A DNA stretch of 29,955 nt from Diplocarpon mali (Eukaryota; Ascomycota; Leotiomycetes; Helotiales; Drepanopezizaceae), in the NCBI GenBank assembly GCA_024741835.1, contig JAENRP010000019.1, forward strand, positions 834-30,788, given 5' to 3'. This document shows positions 19,778 to 29,955 of this stretch, piece by piece. The notes under the pieces are model-generated. The model did not search any database. It was not told the origin of the DNA and saw only the letters and a program-made list of their open reading frames with translations. Every line of letters begins with the position of its first letter. The first letter of the stretch is position 1. The position numbers were made by a program, and so were the translations under genes.

Positions 19778-22250
19778 CTCTCATGCAGACACGCGTGCTG
19801 ACGGATCTCTATTGAATCGATTGGGAATACTCGGATTTAATCTGTAGATCATTAGATGTATACCGAAATAACCTAGCTCCTCCATAAATCACTCATATTT
19901 CGTCAGGAAACGGCCCATAAAATGGGTGGAGAGCATGCATACTGTCAGTCACTGCGTAGAGGGAAAAGTACGCACTAACAGAAAGGATTATCCCACCTAT
20001 AAGATCAGATTTTGTACATATTCTTAAGATACGGCTACGTAAGACCTAACATGAAAAGGAGGCAAGTGGATTGGTGAGGGGGGACCTGAGACAAGCTTTC
20101 GCATGGGTGTGCTAGTAGTTGATAAGCAACATGAGCCGTGTCTCTCTTTCACGCCATGTACGAAACGAGAAGATCTGCATCTACCATAGTATTGTAAAGA
20201 AACTGCTTTCCCTTAGACTACGCCGTCGCAGGTCAAATCAAGACCGCGTGAAAGTGCGCTTGCAAGCCCACTATAAATTGTGCTCGAGGCAATAACAAGC
20301 GAAGCAGTGTGACGAGCGACATAAGATGGCAAGCGCCTTATAATACCCCTTTTCTTTCCGTATATCGCACCCCCCCTGATTTAATATTAAATCGTCCGCG
20401 TTTGCCACCGCCAAAAGCTTTATTTTGAAGCCAGGGAAAGGGGTTGATAGATATATTTATAAATCGTTATTGGGCTTGTTTTATTATTATCAGACACCTT
20501 CTATACGAGCTCAAAATGTAAGCCATATGAGACGCCATCAAAGAGCAAAACGACTCTCTCATTGGCATGCTTTGACACAATAATTCGATCAAAATCGTCT
20601 TGCGATGCCGTTGCTTCCCTGAAGTCCTAGATTATTTAAGATTCTAGGCGTGGAAAGCCGTCAAGACGGTATGGCTCAAGATTCATCACCTCTCGAGGCT
20701 CTGAGCATTGTTTAATATCCGACTAACTCCGTAACGAATGGTTTGATAGAAAAGATACTTCTCATGCAGGCGAAAGCTTGTGATGCTTGTTGGCGCCAAC
20801 AGACAAAAACCTGCTTTTCCAGGTTGGGAACCTGCGGACTCCCTCTTCTTCTTCGCAGATAGTGGATCCATAACAGGTTGTTTATTATATCACTCGCCGA
20901 GAAGGAAGAATATACTTTAATGGCATTTCAAGATACGAATTCTCAAAGCCGAATAGCCGAATAGCCGAAAACTATCTGGTGCGTAGTTCGTTATCCGCCA
21001 GATCATTAAACGTAGAGTGGAGCAGATGGATGCCTGGCTCAATGGTGAAATCTTCCGTCTGTACTCGCCAAACATGGCTATGAGTAAGCTGAGCAAACGA
21101 GGCGCACGGCACGGTATCTGATGATATGTTCCCGAATTATGACCGAGTTGAATTCTGGTTCCAATTCAAGCGGCCATGAAAGTTACCAGACCAATGGAGA
21201 ATAATTATGACACTTGTGTAATGGAATACATTAGAATGTTTTACTGCCTCATATCATTCTTTAGTGTCTACATGTTAGTATTTTGAACTTAGTAATGGCC
21301 CTATTCAAAGCTTTTTTCTTATGTGCTTTTAAGAGCAACTTGAAAAATCTCCTTGCCATAAGCAGGTTCTGCGTTGTCACATATTAATCCTGCGCAAGCC
21401 GAACAGTGGATATCTTTATCATCATTCTTGAAAGCGAGAACATATCTAGATGATTGAAGATTTATCAATTCTAATGTAAAAAGCTGTGGAATACTGCAAT
21501 TACAAACAAGCATCTAGTGAGATTTTTGAGAAAGAAAATTATGACTCAAAATTACTTATAATAGAAGCTTTTCACCATGTGTCAAATTTTTGCCACTCAA
21601 ACTTGTTGAAAATTCAATACATTTCTCTCATTTCTCTAGTGTCTAGTGAGATCAATAGTCAATACGCCAGTTTATCAAAATCGCCATAACGTAAAGCCAT
21701 GTTAATTGAAATACAAAACTGCAGTCTACATGATCTAATCGAATTGTATTTGAATATCCAGCGTTGATGGTCAATCAATAGTAAGACTATAATATATTTC
21801 TTGGAAAAAGGTAAGTTTTTATTAGAATGCTAAATATCTTGAAAGGCTTATAATATGGTTGATAGTATGCAGGAAATCAAATTGTTTTTTGTTTAGAAAG
21901 CTTTTACTGGCGTGCTAATTGGCTAAAACAGACGCTGCTCTGTTCCAGGTTATCTTAGTAAAATCACATGTTCTGTGTATAATAGTAAAGTAACTGAGCT
22001 ATTGGAAAGATAATGATAATGAATATTTGTTATAGTAATGAGGTTCTCTAATAATGAACTTGATAGTAAACTAGAAGAGAGGGCACGAAGAAGTATGAGG
22101 TGCAAACGACGATATTGGGTGTCTTATATCTTGATTCATAAGAGCTCTCTAACTACGAGCTATTTAACAAAGGCTGCCACTAAGTCATATAGCAAGTCAT
22201 ATAACATATTATATATATGATATATTATATAATAGATTATATAATAAACA
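19778..22250. other. Intergenic region, increasingly AT-rich
   Basis: About 2.5 kb without a supported gene. It contains a perfect 16-bp palindrome (20378-20393), a doubled GAATAGCC word near 20950, and an AT repeat tract at about 22200-22260. A 61-codon frame at 20871-20686 (-) starting MDPLSAKKKR is not recognised. AT content rises toward the right, at the edge of the retroelement block. Confidence 0.5.
20378..20393. other. 16-bp perfect palindrome GATTTAATATTAAATC
   Basis: Perfect inverted repeat in the spacer upstream of the oxalate decarboxylase gene (about 690 bp from its ATG). Could be a regulatory site or chance in AT-rich DNA. Confidence 0.5.
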
Positions 22251-22454
22251 TATAATAGGTATTCTTGCAATACACCCCTTTAGGGAGACCTTTAAAGGTA
22301 CTCGCCAGTAATACATATGATATTATAACTTTTGTTATAATCTATAGTTTCGTATGAAAAATCAACCTATAGATATAGGAAATAGAGTAGAGTTCGCTAG
22401 CGCGAAATCCACCCTTTAGTAAGTTAAAATCAACTCGCGGGCCCGGCCTAGGAG

Positions 22455-22541
22455 TAAAAAAAAATCACCCCTTAATAGAGGTGCAAAAAAAAATCACCTT
22501 ATAATAGAGGTGTAAAAAAAAATCACCCCTTAATCGAGGTG
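22455..22541. repeat. Three tandem 29-bp units with A9 tract
   Basis: Units at 22455-22483, 22484-22512 and 22513-22541 each have an A9 run, ATCACC and a TAATAGAGGTG-like end. On the minus strand they lie directly after the copia RNase H frame and read AAGGGGTGA then T9, resembling a polypurine tract followed by TG. Confidence 0.9.
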
Positions 22542-23350
22542 CAGAACCTTTATATTTAGCAATTTGATAAAGGCGGCGTAGTTAGAGCTATTTAAGCTTT
22601 TAGTAAGGCCGTCGGTAGCGTTATCTTTAGTATTCGTATACTAAAGGTCCAAATGGCCTTTCTAAAGCTCTTGCTAAATATAATAGAACTTGATATCGAT
22701 ATGCTTTATTCTCTAATGATATTCAGGGTTTTTAATAAGATAAAGGGCTCCTTAGTTATTATAGATCATCTCGACTTTAGTAGTATTATCGCTAGCGTAG
22801 CCTATTTCCTTAAGTACCTGGCGTATCTAAGAGGCTTCTTATGCGAATTTGCATATAGCGATATACTCTACCTTTATAGATAAGAGAGCGATAATAGTTT
22901 ATCGCTTAAAGGAGGTAGTAATTACACTATTATTAAAGAAGAAGATAGCTTTAAAATAGGAGGCTCTACTTCCTCTATTACCTACCTAATTAGAATCGCA
23001 GTAGCTATACAATTTCTAAAGCTTTAGGTCAGTTGTTTTGCTTCCAAAGGTAGTATAATAGAATCGCGTTCCTTATAAGTATTATAAAACTCGTTTTAAA
23101 GCTGCTATATATTATAGCAAAGGGTTAATAAGGAATTTACTAAGAATGGAGCAATAGTATAGTATATCTTAACGCGTATAATACGTAAGGTACTATAATA
23201 AACCGCAGATCTCCTAGTATAGCTTCACTTCCTATAGAGTGGCTTGGCCTTCAAATTTGACTATATGAACTTTATAGCCACTAGCAAAAGGCGTTAGTAC
23301 GCTTTTGCAATTAGTTATATAAAAACGTTTAAGAACCTTATTAACGTAGG

Positions 23351-23665
23351 TATAACGGCTGCACCCCCAACTGGTGCAATTACCTAGGAGTACGGTATTA
23401 TAGCGTTTTAAGGTTTTGCAATCTCGATTCGATATAGGGTTATTTCGAATCGACCCTAAAGGTGCAAAAGGATATTCTTGCATAATATCATATGAATAGG
23501 CAAAGAGCTTGGAGCTGCTTATATATATAAGGGAGAAGGGCTCTCCTATAGGGAGGGCTCTTTAACTTCTTCGTTTCCTTCGTATTAGACCTATAGAATA
23601 CGCCTTTTGCACCACTTCTTGCTCCCATACTTGATCTCGCACTTCGGCGGTTCTGTGTCGTTACA
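23351..23665 (-). mobile_element. Solo LTR, minus orientation, with GTAGG target duplication
   Basis: 315 bp that begins TATAACGG (mutated TGTAACGG) and ends CGTTACA. It is flanked by GTAGG on both sides (23346-23350 and 23666-23670). It is the reverse complement of 25707-26013 with mostly C/T and G/A differences. It splits the copia RT frame, so it inserted after that element. Confidence 0.9.
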
Positions 23666-24656
23666 GTAGGCGTCTTAATAGAGCGAGATCGTCCTATTTT
23701 ATCGATCTTTAACTATATATACTCCTAAGAAGTAGTTAGCCGATTCGCCACCTATGATTTCGAAGAGGTTGCAAAGATCTCTTTTAAACTTATTATATAT
23801 ATCACCCTTCTTTGCTACTATAAGGAAGTTATTAATATAGGTGATAATAAGAATCCGAGAGGCGCGGTTAATATATACGCAATTATTAATATTAAGAGGT
23901 TGAAAATCGAGCTTTTATAGCTTAGACCATAGCTTTTCTTACTATAGTTATAGAGATTACTTCAAGCTATATAAGGCCTTAAGAAGCTTAAGACAGTGGT
24001 CTTAAGGTAAAAGAACGACCTTATTTTAAGTATATCTAAGAGGTAACTTAATATAGATATTAGAGTTAGCTTCTAAATTAAGGAAAGCTATCTCGATATC
24101 GAACTAATCTAGCTTAAAGTTATAAAGAGCTGCGAGCGCAATTGCAATCTTCTAAACGGCAGATTTGCAGACGCTAGCGAAGGTTTAGTCGTAATCTCGA
24201 CCTTATTATTATATATAGCCTTATATAATAAATCTGACCTTCTATTAGGAGATTTTCCTATTTTAGTCTCTTTTAGTTTTAAAGATAAGCCTCGATCTAA
24301 GTACTCTATCGTCTTTGGAAAGTTCGGAGCGTTTTACTACTACTTATATATTCTTATAAGCGAGGGAATTATACTTAAAGTTGATCGCAGATCGCTATTT
24401 ATTATTGTAGGCGTAAGAGAGGGCTTATTCGACTGTTTTCAGGTCATTTGAGTAAGGAGAGTCGAGTAAGGCTATATAAAAGGCGCTTAAATAGGCTTCT
24501 TTATTATTAGAGTTATTAGCTTTAAATCCAAGAGTATAAGTTAAGCGAGTAGCTCTCTTCTTAAAAGGCTAAGGGTGAGTTTTATTCTTTGAACTAAGAG
24601 GTCTTCCTCTCTTTCTTAAAGTTGGAAGCTTAGCTTTATTAGCTTCTCCTAAATCA

Positions 24657-24789
24657 GAATTGACTCGCGGTCCCGGCCTAGGAGTGAAATCATTATAAGA
24701 GTCACTATTAACTCGCGGTCCTGGCCTAGGAGTAGAATTATCGTAAAAGTCAGAATTGACTTATAGTCCTAGACTAAGAGTCAAATTAC
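24657..24789 (-). repeat. 48-bp tandem repeats in copia linker
   Basis: Units at 24657-24704 and 24705-24752, plus a degraded third at 24753-24789. The GC-rich core contains CGCGGTCC(C/T)GGCCTAGGAGT. On the minus strand each unit encodes 16 residues including TPRPGPRVNSD. The same core recurs at 22432-22454 and, in the other orientation, at 28836-29170. Confidence 0.9.
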
Positions 24790-25127
24790 CCCTTAATTGC
24801 AGCTCTATAATTAGGCTATCTTTATTAAATCGAATATAAGATAATCGAATAATCTTTTTACCTATTTGCGATAGTATATAGATCTGATAGATACTTCTAC
24901 TATTAAATCCGATAAGAGTACTTACCTCTACTCTTAGAGCGAGTTTATTGCTTTAAGTTCTCTTTTCTTTCTCAATTAGTATATAGATGCAATAGCCTAA
25001 TACTCAAAGATGCTTAACTAAGGGAGTATAAGGCTTATTAGGCTTAATATTATCCTAAAAGACCTTATATAAAGTCTTGCTACTAAGAATATCAAAGGCG
25101 GTAAGATTGGTAATATATATATAGGTT

Positions 25128-25419
25128 CTATACTAGTAATCGATATTCATATGAATATAGTTAAGTACTTATTATTAAAAAGAATCTATTATAATATCTG
25201 TCTATCTTTATATAACCGAGATAGTACCTTTATACCTTTAAATATCCTCCTTCCTATATTCCCTCCTAGCCGTATATAGATATCCTTCTAAGGTCCTCTG
25301 GCTAAATAGCCGTCCGAAATATATATAAAACCCCTTATATCGCATATAGTATAGCTATATAGGATGACCCTAGGAACGAGGATGGCTTGCCTCTTGCATA
25401 GGAATCTGCGTATTAATAC
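25128..25419 (-). repeat. Dispersed repeat copy D (same family as 5067-5386)
   Basis: On the minus strand the order TATTAATACGC, TTCCTAGGGTCATCCTATA, ATTTAAAGGTATAAAGGTAC, AATATCGAT, TATAGAACCTATA matches 5067-5386 for nearly its full length. It abuts the truncated integrase of the minus-strand copia remnant. Confidence 0.75.
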
Positions 25420-25706
25420 TGGTAGTACTTTCTTTTAAAAAGACCTTTTTAACTCGCATAAGGAAGTATATAAAATAGGTATATAAAGGAGGCAGATTAG
25501 TAGCAAATAATCAAATAGCAATAAAGAATAGAATAGCAAAGACAAATAGCTTAATAGTAAAGGCAGATATAATAGGTAATAAGGATAGTATATATATAAA
25601 GTAGAATAGCAAAGATAAAGGCAAATAGTAAAGATAAAATAGCAAAGAGGGAAAGGAAAGGTATCTAAGTGATAGAAGCAATCTAAGGTCTTTATTTAAG
25701 CCTTAT
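25420..25706. other. AT-rich spacer with (ATAGCAAA)-like words
   Basis: Purine-rich and repetitive: AATAGCAAA and similar words recur between about 25500 and 25640. No coding signal. Confidence 0.5.
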
Positions 25707-26013
25707 TGTAACGATACAGAACCGCCGAAGTGCGAGATCAAGTATAGGAGCAAGAAGTGGTGCAAAAGGCGTATCCTATAGGTCTAATACAAAGGAAACG
25801 AAGAAGTTAAAGAACCCTCCTTAAGGGAGAGCCCTTCTTCCTTATATACATAGCAGCTAGAAGCTCTATTGCCCGTTCACGTGATATTATGCAAGAATAT
25901 CCTTTTGCACCTTCGGGGTCGATTTGAGAAAACCCTATATCGAATCGAGATTGCGAAACCTTAAAACGCTGTACTCCTAGGTAATTGCACTAAGTGGAGG
26001 TGCAGCCGTTACA
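25707..26013 (+). mobile_element. Solo LTR, plus orientation, with CTTAT target duplication
   Basis: 307 bp that begins TGTAACGATACAGAACC and ends GCAGCCGTTACA. It is flanked by CTTAT on both sides (25702-25706 and 26014-26018). It is the inverted counterpart of 23351-23665. No internal element sequence remains, so it is a solo LTR left by LTR-LTR recombination. Confidence 0.92.
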
Positions 26014-26018
26014 CTTAT

Positions 26019-27289
26019 AGTAGTGCGATTATAGTCCAGTTGCGTTTTAATAGGTTTAAGACTCTTTATTAAAGAGTTATCTAGAGTTATAATCTATTAT
26101 AGCTATGAATTATAATAATTTGTAGAAGGGAAAAGAAGGGCCTTTAAGAAGGCATATATATTAAGCTTCCCTTTTCCCTTGATCTCTTAACTCTAACTCC
26201 TACTTCTTATAAGTAAGTTGATTCCCCTTTTTACTTTTAAGTTGATTAACCCTTTAGTAGATCTTATCTTATATTATCTTATTATTAATATTATTATTAT
26301 TAGTAAGTGCCTTAATAGTTAGCCGACCCCCTTTGATATATATATTGCTAACTTGGATAGTACTTGAATGCAACTTAGAAGATCTGCTTAAGGCCTTTTA
26401 GGTACTATGCGTATATTATGCGCGTATAATATTAAGAAAGGAGGCTAGTAAGAATAATACCAGCTATATATGCGCCTTTAATACTCTTACTTCTAAGAAG
26501 TGTGACTACTATATTGCGCAATAGGCTAAGTATATCCTAGTAAGTGCCCTTTAATATCCTTTTGCTTTAATAACCTTTAATAGATGTTTATTTTAGATAC
26601 CTATTTAAGCTTAGGATAAGTATATTATCCTTTAAGATACTTAGGTTAGCAGTAATATTAAAGCGATCTAAGAGGCGGCTTAAATCCTATCTAAGGAGAC
26701 TTAGATATAAATCTATTAAGATAGGTGATACAGCTATCACTCCGATGTATTGTCATATGACCCTACTGCTTAGTCAGTAGGATATTAATACGTATATAGC
26801 TAAAGGGAAGAAAGGGGTAACCTTCCTTCTTTAACTCTTATTAATATATCGACTATCGACCTTTAGAAGTTTCTATTACCTACTGCGCCGACTTATTTAA
26901 GCTTAATAGGTTATAAGCCTTAGATAGACCGATAATAGATTATTAACTTCCTTTAGAAAGCACTTGCGCTATAACTGTTAGTAGGAAGTTGAACAAGACT
27001 TATAGTAAGAGGCGAGCAATTGGCAAATAGGAGGTATAATTCCCTATTTAGCTAACCTATATTATAAGAGGTATGATTCCTTACTTTATAACCCCTTTAG
27101 TACTGCAAGAGGTGTGATTCCTTACTTTACTATATTTTATAAGAGGTGTGATTCCTTGCGTTATAGTCTAAAAACCCTTTTTAATAAGAGGACTTCCTTC
27201 TTATTTAATACTTTTATAATACCTGCTATTTAATCATTTTAACTTTTCGATAGGAGGAGTGCCTTTAACTATTTAATTTATTTGATTTT
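26019..27289. other. AT-rich, RIP-like region without readable genes
   Basis: About 1.3 kb of AT-rich DNA, probably old transposon sequence (possibly the 5' end of the plus-strand copia element). It contains the repeat array at 27031-27160. I could not read a protein in it. Confidence 0.45.
27031..27160 (+). repeat. Four degenerate units starting GAGGTRTGATTCCTTAC
   Basis: Unit starts at 27031, 27068, 27109 and 27143 (spacing 37, 41 and 34 bp). They lie directly before the copia gag remnant, in its likely leader. Confidence 0.75.
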
Positions 27290-29545
27290 AAATGCAATTC
27301 TATTCGAAATAGCAATAGCATCCGATTCCGATCGAAACACTAAGCCTAAAGACCTCTAACTCTCTTAGAAGAACTGGTAACGATAGTTCGACGATTTAAA
27401 GCTTTACTTTAAAAGCAAAGGCATTGAAATAGCGATTTAAAAGACACTTATTAAATACGTAAGAATAGCCCTTTATACTCCTTCTACCGATTTGTCTACT
27501 TCTACTTTAATAGCTAATATAACTGCTAAAGATTTGCCAGATATATTAAATAAGCTTAGCTTAAAAGCTTTAGTAAATAATAACCGAGAATCCTAAAGGT
27601 AGATTTTAAATATAGAAAAGGAGAAGGAGTATAGGCTAGCCTTAGCTAAATGTAAGCTTAAGATTAATAGAGGTTTAAGCGATAAAGATTGAGATTTTAT
27701 TTGAGTTTATAATAATATAAAGATAAGATAGGATATATTAAAGGTAAAATACTCTTAGATAACTACCCTTAATACTTAGTATCTACTATAGTAGATCACT
27801 TTATTTTAATATAGAAAAGATAAAGATAGTAAGGATATAGATATAAATATAGACTCTGCTTAGTTTATACTATATAAAGTAAAGAGGAGAGTAAGAGCTG
27901 CAGATCCTAGGATAGCTATAACTTTTAAGGAAACTTAGCTTTTTAGTTTCCTACTTAATAGCCTCCCTTTTAAGTTCGCTATTGCAAAATAATCTCTTCT
28001 TATCTAATCTAATCTTAAGATTTATAAGAAGATCGACCTCTTTCGAACTGTTAAGCAAGACCTTAAAGGACGCTTTAAGTTGGCAAATGCCGCGTTATAG
28101 GGCAACAATAAGCCTAAGAAGAGGAAGGAGCGCAGGACAAGCCCTCGAGCTCATCAGGGATGCTACTTCTATAATAGTACTCATAATATTACTAATTATA
28201 AAGTTAAAAGGCAACTAATTAATATAATCGCTAGCTTTAATATTAAGAAGCAATTAAAGCAGAAGTTAAGAAGCAAACTGCCTTTATCCTATTAAAGGCT
28301 GCAACTATTAAGGAAAGGCAAAGGAAAAGGCTATTTAGTCAAAACTTTAATAAATACCTTTAATAATAATAGTAGGTCATTTGAACCTAAATCCACTTCC
28401 GATGATTTAGACGATAATTATAATAAAGATGCTTATATCTTAAAAGCCGATCTTTATAAGATCCTTAAATCCGATTAGTATAGTAATATTAGTTGTATAG
28501 TATATATAATTGATAAACCCTACCTATTTAAAGGCCCGCTTACTAAAATAAAAAGGCGCTTTATTAAGGTTAGCGGTAGAAGGTTATATACAGACTTAAT
28601 AGGTATAGTAGAGATGAATATTGCTAGCGTTTCTTTCCTTTTGCAAAATGTTCTCCTTATGCCTAGCTTAAGTATTAATCTTTTATCTAGCTATAAGATC
28701 TATACAGAGTTGAATTATATAAGAGTTTTTAATAATTAATTTATATAGTTTATAAATAATAATTATAAAGTGATCTTTAAGGTTAAAATTAAAGATAGAC
28801 TTTATATTATCTTAAAGGTAATATTATAAAAATTGACTCTTAAGCTAGACCTATAAGTGGATTCCTTTAAGGAAAGTGCACTCTTTACCCTAATACAATT
28901 GAGTAAAGATAGAGAGAATAGATAGACTCTTAAGTTAAGATCATAAGTAAATTTAGCAGAAATGACTCTTAGGCCAGGACTATAAGTAGATTCTGCAAAT
29001 TTGCTAATAACGACTCTTAGGCCAGGATTGCAAGTGAAATTCGCGGAAATGACTCTTAGGCTAAGATTGCGAGTGAAATTCGCAAATTCGTTAGAGACAA
29101 CTCTTAAGCTAAGACCGCGAGTGGATCTTGCGGTTTTACTAAAAACGACTCTTAAGCTAGGCTTGCAACTGGAAAATGGCAAAACCTCGAACTGCTATTA
29201 CTAGTCCTTTCTAGCTGCTAATAATAAAGTATCAATTGATAATAGGCTACTAAAGCTATTAGAAGCCGAAAGCCTATTAAGGTATTAGCTAATATATAGA
29301 AGATTTGCGCATTTAGGACTAGAGAAATTAAAGGGCCTGCATAAGGTCTCGACCCTAAAACAAAAGATCTAAGTACTAAAGGATCGCCTAGTATGCCGAA
29401 TTTGCAAGCTGATAAAACTTCGAAATTAAACGCAAACTAAGCTTAGTTTATAAAAAGATTTAATACTAGCGCTAATATCCATTAATACTACTAGATTATT
29501 TATAACCTTAATTAAAGGAAATAATTAGTTTTCTTAAATAGTAGT
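27290..29545 (+). mobile_element. Ty1/copia gag-protease-integrase N-terminus remnant, RIP-degraded
   Basis: Reading left to right with many stops: gag-like sequence (27290-28150), then a CCHC zinc knuckle at about 28158-28200 (GCYFYNSTHNITNYK, with two cysteines apparently changed to Tyr). The protease follows (about 28470-28800): the DTG-like site now reads N-I-S, then YIIDKPYLF, VLLMPSLSINLLSSYKIY. A tandem-repeat linker follows (28836-29170). Next is a gag-pre-integrase HHCC domain at about 29290-29420 (RRFAHLGLEKLKGLHKV, VCRIC). The start of the integrase core follows, LISINTT..LFITLIKGNN (first catalytic Asp changed to Asn). Homology stops at about 29545. The changes are G to A or C to T. 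The element is dead. Confidence 0.82.
28836..29170 (+). repeat. 48/39-bp repeats with the CCTAGGCC-type core in copia linker
   Basis: Seven copies of a 23-bp core (ACTCTTAGGCCAGGA... form) start at 28836, 28926, 28965, 29013, 29052, 29100 and 29148, giving spacings 90, 39, 48, 39, 48 and 48 bp. In the plus frame they encode about 16-residue units DS*ARTAS... whose stops fit former Gln codons. The core is the same as in the 24657-24789 repeats, same sense strand but another reading frame. Confidence 0.85.
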
Positions 29546-29955
29546 ATAAGAGGAAGCAGGGACAACACCTGAGAATAGGCCTACGTAAAGACCAAAGATA
29601 AAGAGGGAAGAAGCACCATAAGCGGGCTCTCCGAAGACAGAACTAGGACAAATCACTCGTTAGGGGTAGAATAGGTAGTTGGCATTACGCGCTATCTCTA
29701 AGTACAATAGTGGTCCTATATATACCCCTTTCTTAGTCCTTATCTGACCATATGACCTATATCACGAGATCCTCTACTTCCAGGTCTCTATATATGCCCT
29801 AACTAACTTAAGTAGCAGCCCCTGCTACTATTAGCAAAGAATACAAGACTCTTATAGGTTGAGAATACCAATCCCTATTTGCAAGAATAATAAGTGCAAG
29901 TAGAGTTAGTACCTAAAGTCGTAAAGATAAGGAAGAAGAGAGAGGGTTTTTTTTT
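29546..29955. other. Non-coding AT-rich end of window, possible diverged LTR-like repeat
   Basis: Copia homology stops just before this. It contains ACAACACC and GAAGCACCATAA words shared with 12190-12360, and ends in a T run. No gene is seen; the element may continue beyond the window. Confidence 0.35.

Larger units (their letters stand above)
22530..25130 (-). mobile_element. Ty1/copia pol remnant (IN C-terminus, RT, RNase H), RIP-degraded
   Basis: Reading right to left on the minus strand with many stops: integrase C-terminus (ITNLTAFDILSSKTLYKVF, NKPYTPLVKHL, LGYCIYILIEKEKRT) at about 25130-24850; a linker with 48-bp repeats (24657-24789); then reverse transcriptase (TFASVCKSAV, KALYSLK, ILIITYINNFLIVA at about 23850-23810, which corresponds to YVDD with both Asp codons changed to Asn, and YFLGVYIVKDR). 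RT continues after the solo LTR with YVNKVLKRFYITNCKSVLTP (about 23345-23285). RNase H follows: KVEYIAICKFA, NPEYH, RIKHIDIK, DGLTKSLNSSNYAAF (about 22880-22560). Most stops replace expected CAA, CAG or TGG. The element cannot be active. Confidence 0.88.

Noticed and set aside
20686..20871. Minus frame starting MDPLSAKKKR
   Set aside because: 61 codons only; no match recognised and no clear flanking exons.
22455..22541. CRISPR-like array of regular repeats
   Set aside because: Three directly adjacent 29-bp units without spacers in a fungal retroelement; also true of the 24657-24789 and 28836-29170 arrays.
1..29955. tRNA or rRNA genes
   Set aside because: I looked for cloverleaf-type A/B box sequences and rRNA motifs and saw none that I could support by eye.

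Overview
The window looks like nuclear DNA of a filamentous ascomycete (Pezizomycotina). The evidence is short introns (about 48-128 nt) with GTRNGT-type donors and CTRAC-type branch points, fungal gene families, and a strongly two-compartment composition: GC-balanced blocks carrying genes, and AT-rich blocks full of retroelement wreckage. In the AT-rich blocks the stop codons sit where CAA, CAG or TGG would be expected, the usual mark of repeat-induced point mutation (RIP). I cannot name the species.

Layout: 55-2055 (+) is a multi-exon gene for a protein of the AFUB_07903/YDR124W-like helical bundle (DUF2841) family. From 2837 to about 6300 lies a tandem, RIP-affected repeat region that contains a 1,328-nt stretch with no cytosine on the + strand. 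6855-7600 (-) is a 227-aa four-helix membrane protein with a pyrimidine-rich minisatellite directly upstream. 9357-10548 (-) is a secreted GH16 beta-glucanase with an intact catalytic motif. 12598-13056 (+) is a RidA/YjgF-family pseudogene with two adjacent in-frame stops. 14723-15432 (+) is a predicted small secreted cysteine-rich protein in three exons. 16152-17055 is a 5'-truncated, RIP-damaged LINE tail flanked by an 11-bp target duplication. 17783-19691 (-) is a secreted bicupin oxalate decarboxylase in eight exons with all metal ligands present.

From about 22250 to the end the window is a retroelement graveyard. A minus-strand Ty1/copia remnant (integrase C-terminus, RT, RNase H; 22530-25130) lies head-to-head with a plus-strand copia remnant (gag, protease, integrase N-terminus; 27290-29545). 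Two solo LTRs of one family (23351-23665 and 25707-26013) are inserted in opposite orientation, each with a perfect 5-bp target duplication. A diverged repeat copy at 25128-25419 belongs to the same family as the one at 5067-5386.

Taken together, the genes suggest a plant-associated or wood/litter fungus: a beta-glucanase, an oxalate decarboxylase and a candidate secreted effector-like protein sit between islands of dead transposons. I see no evidence of a biosynthetic cluster or of a new defence or mobile system. The most unusual items are the cytosine-free tract, the repeat family shared by both repeat islands, the 48/39-bp GC-rich repeats inside the copia remnants, and the in-frame, stop-free introns of the oxalate decarboxylase and glucanase genes.
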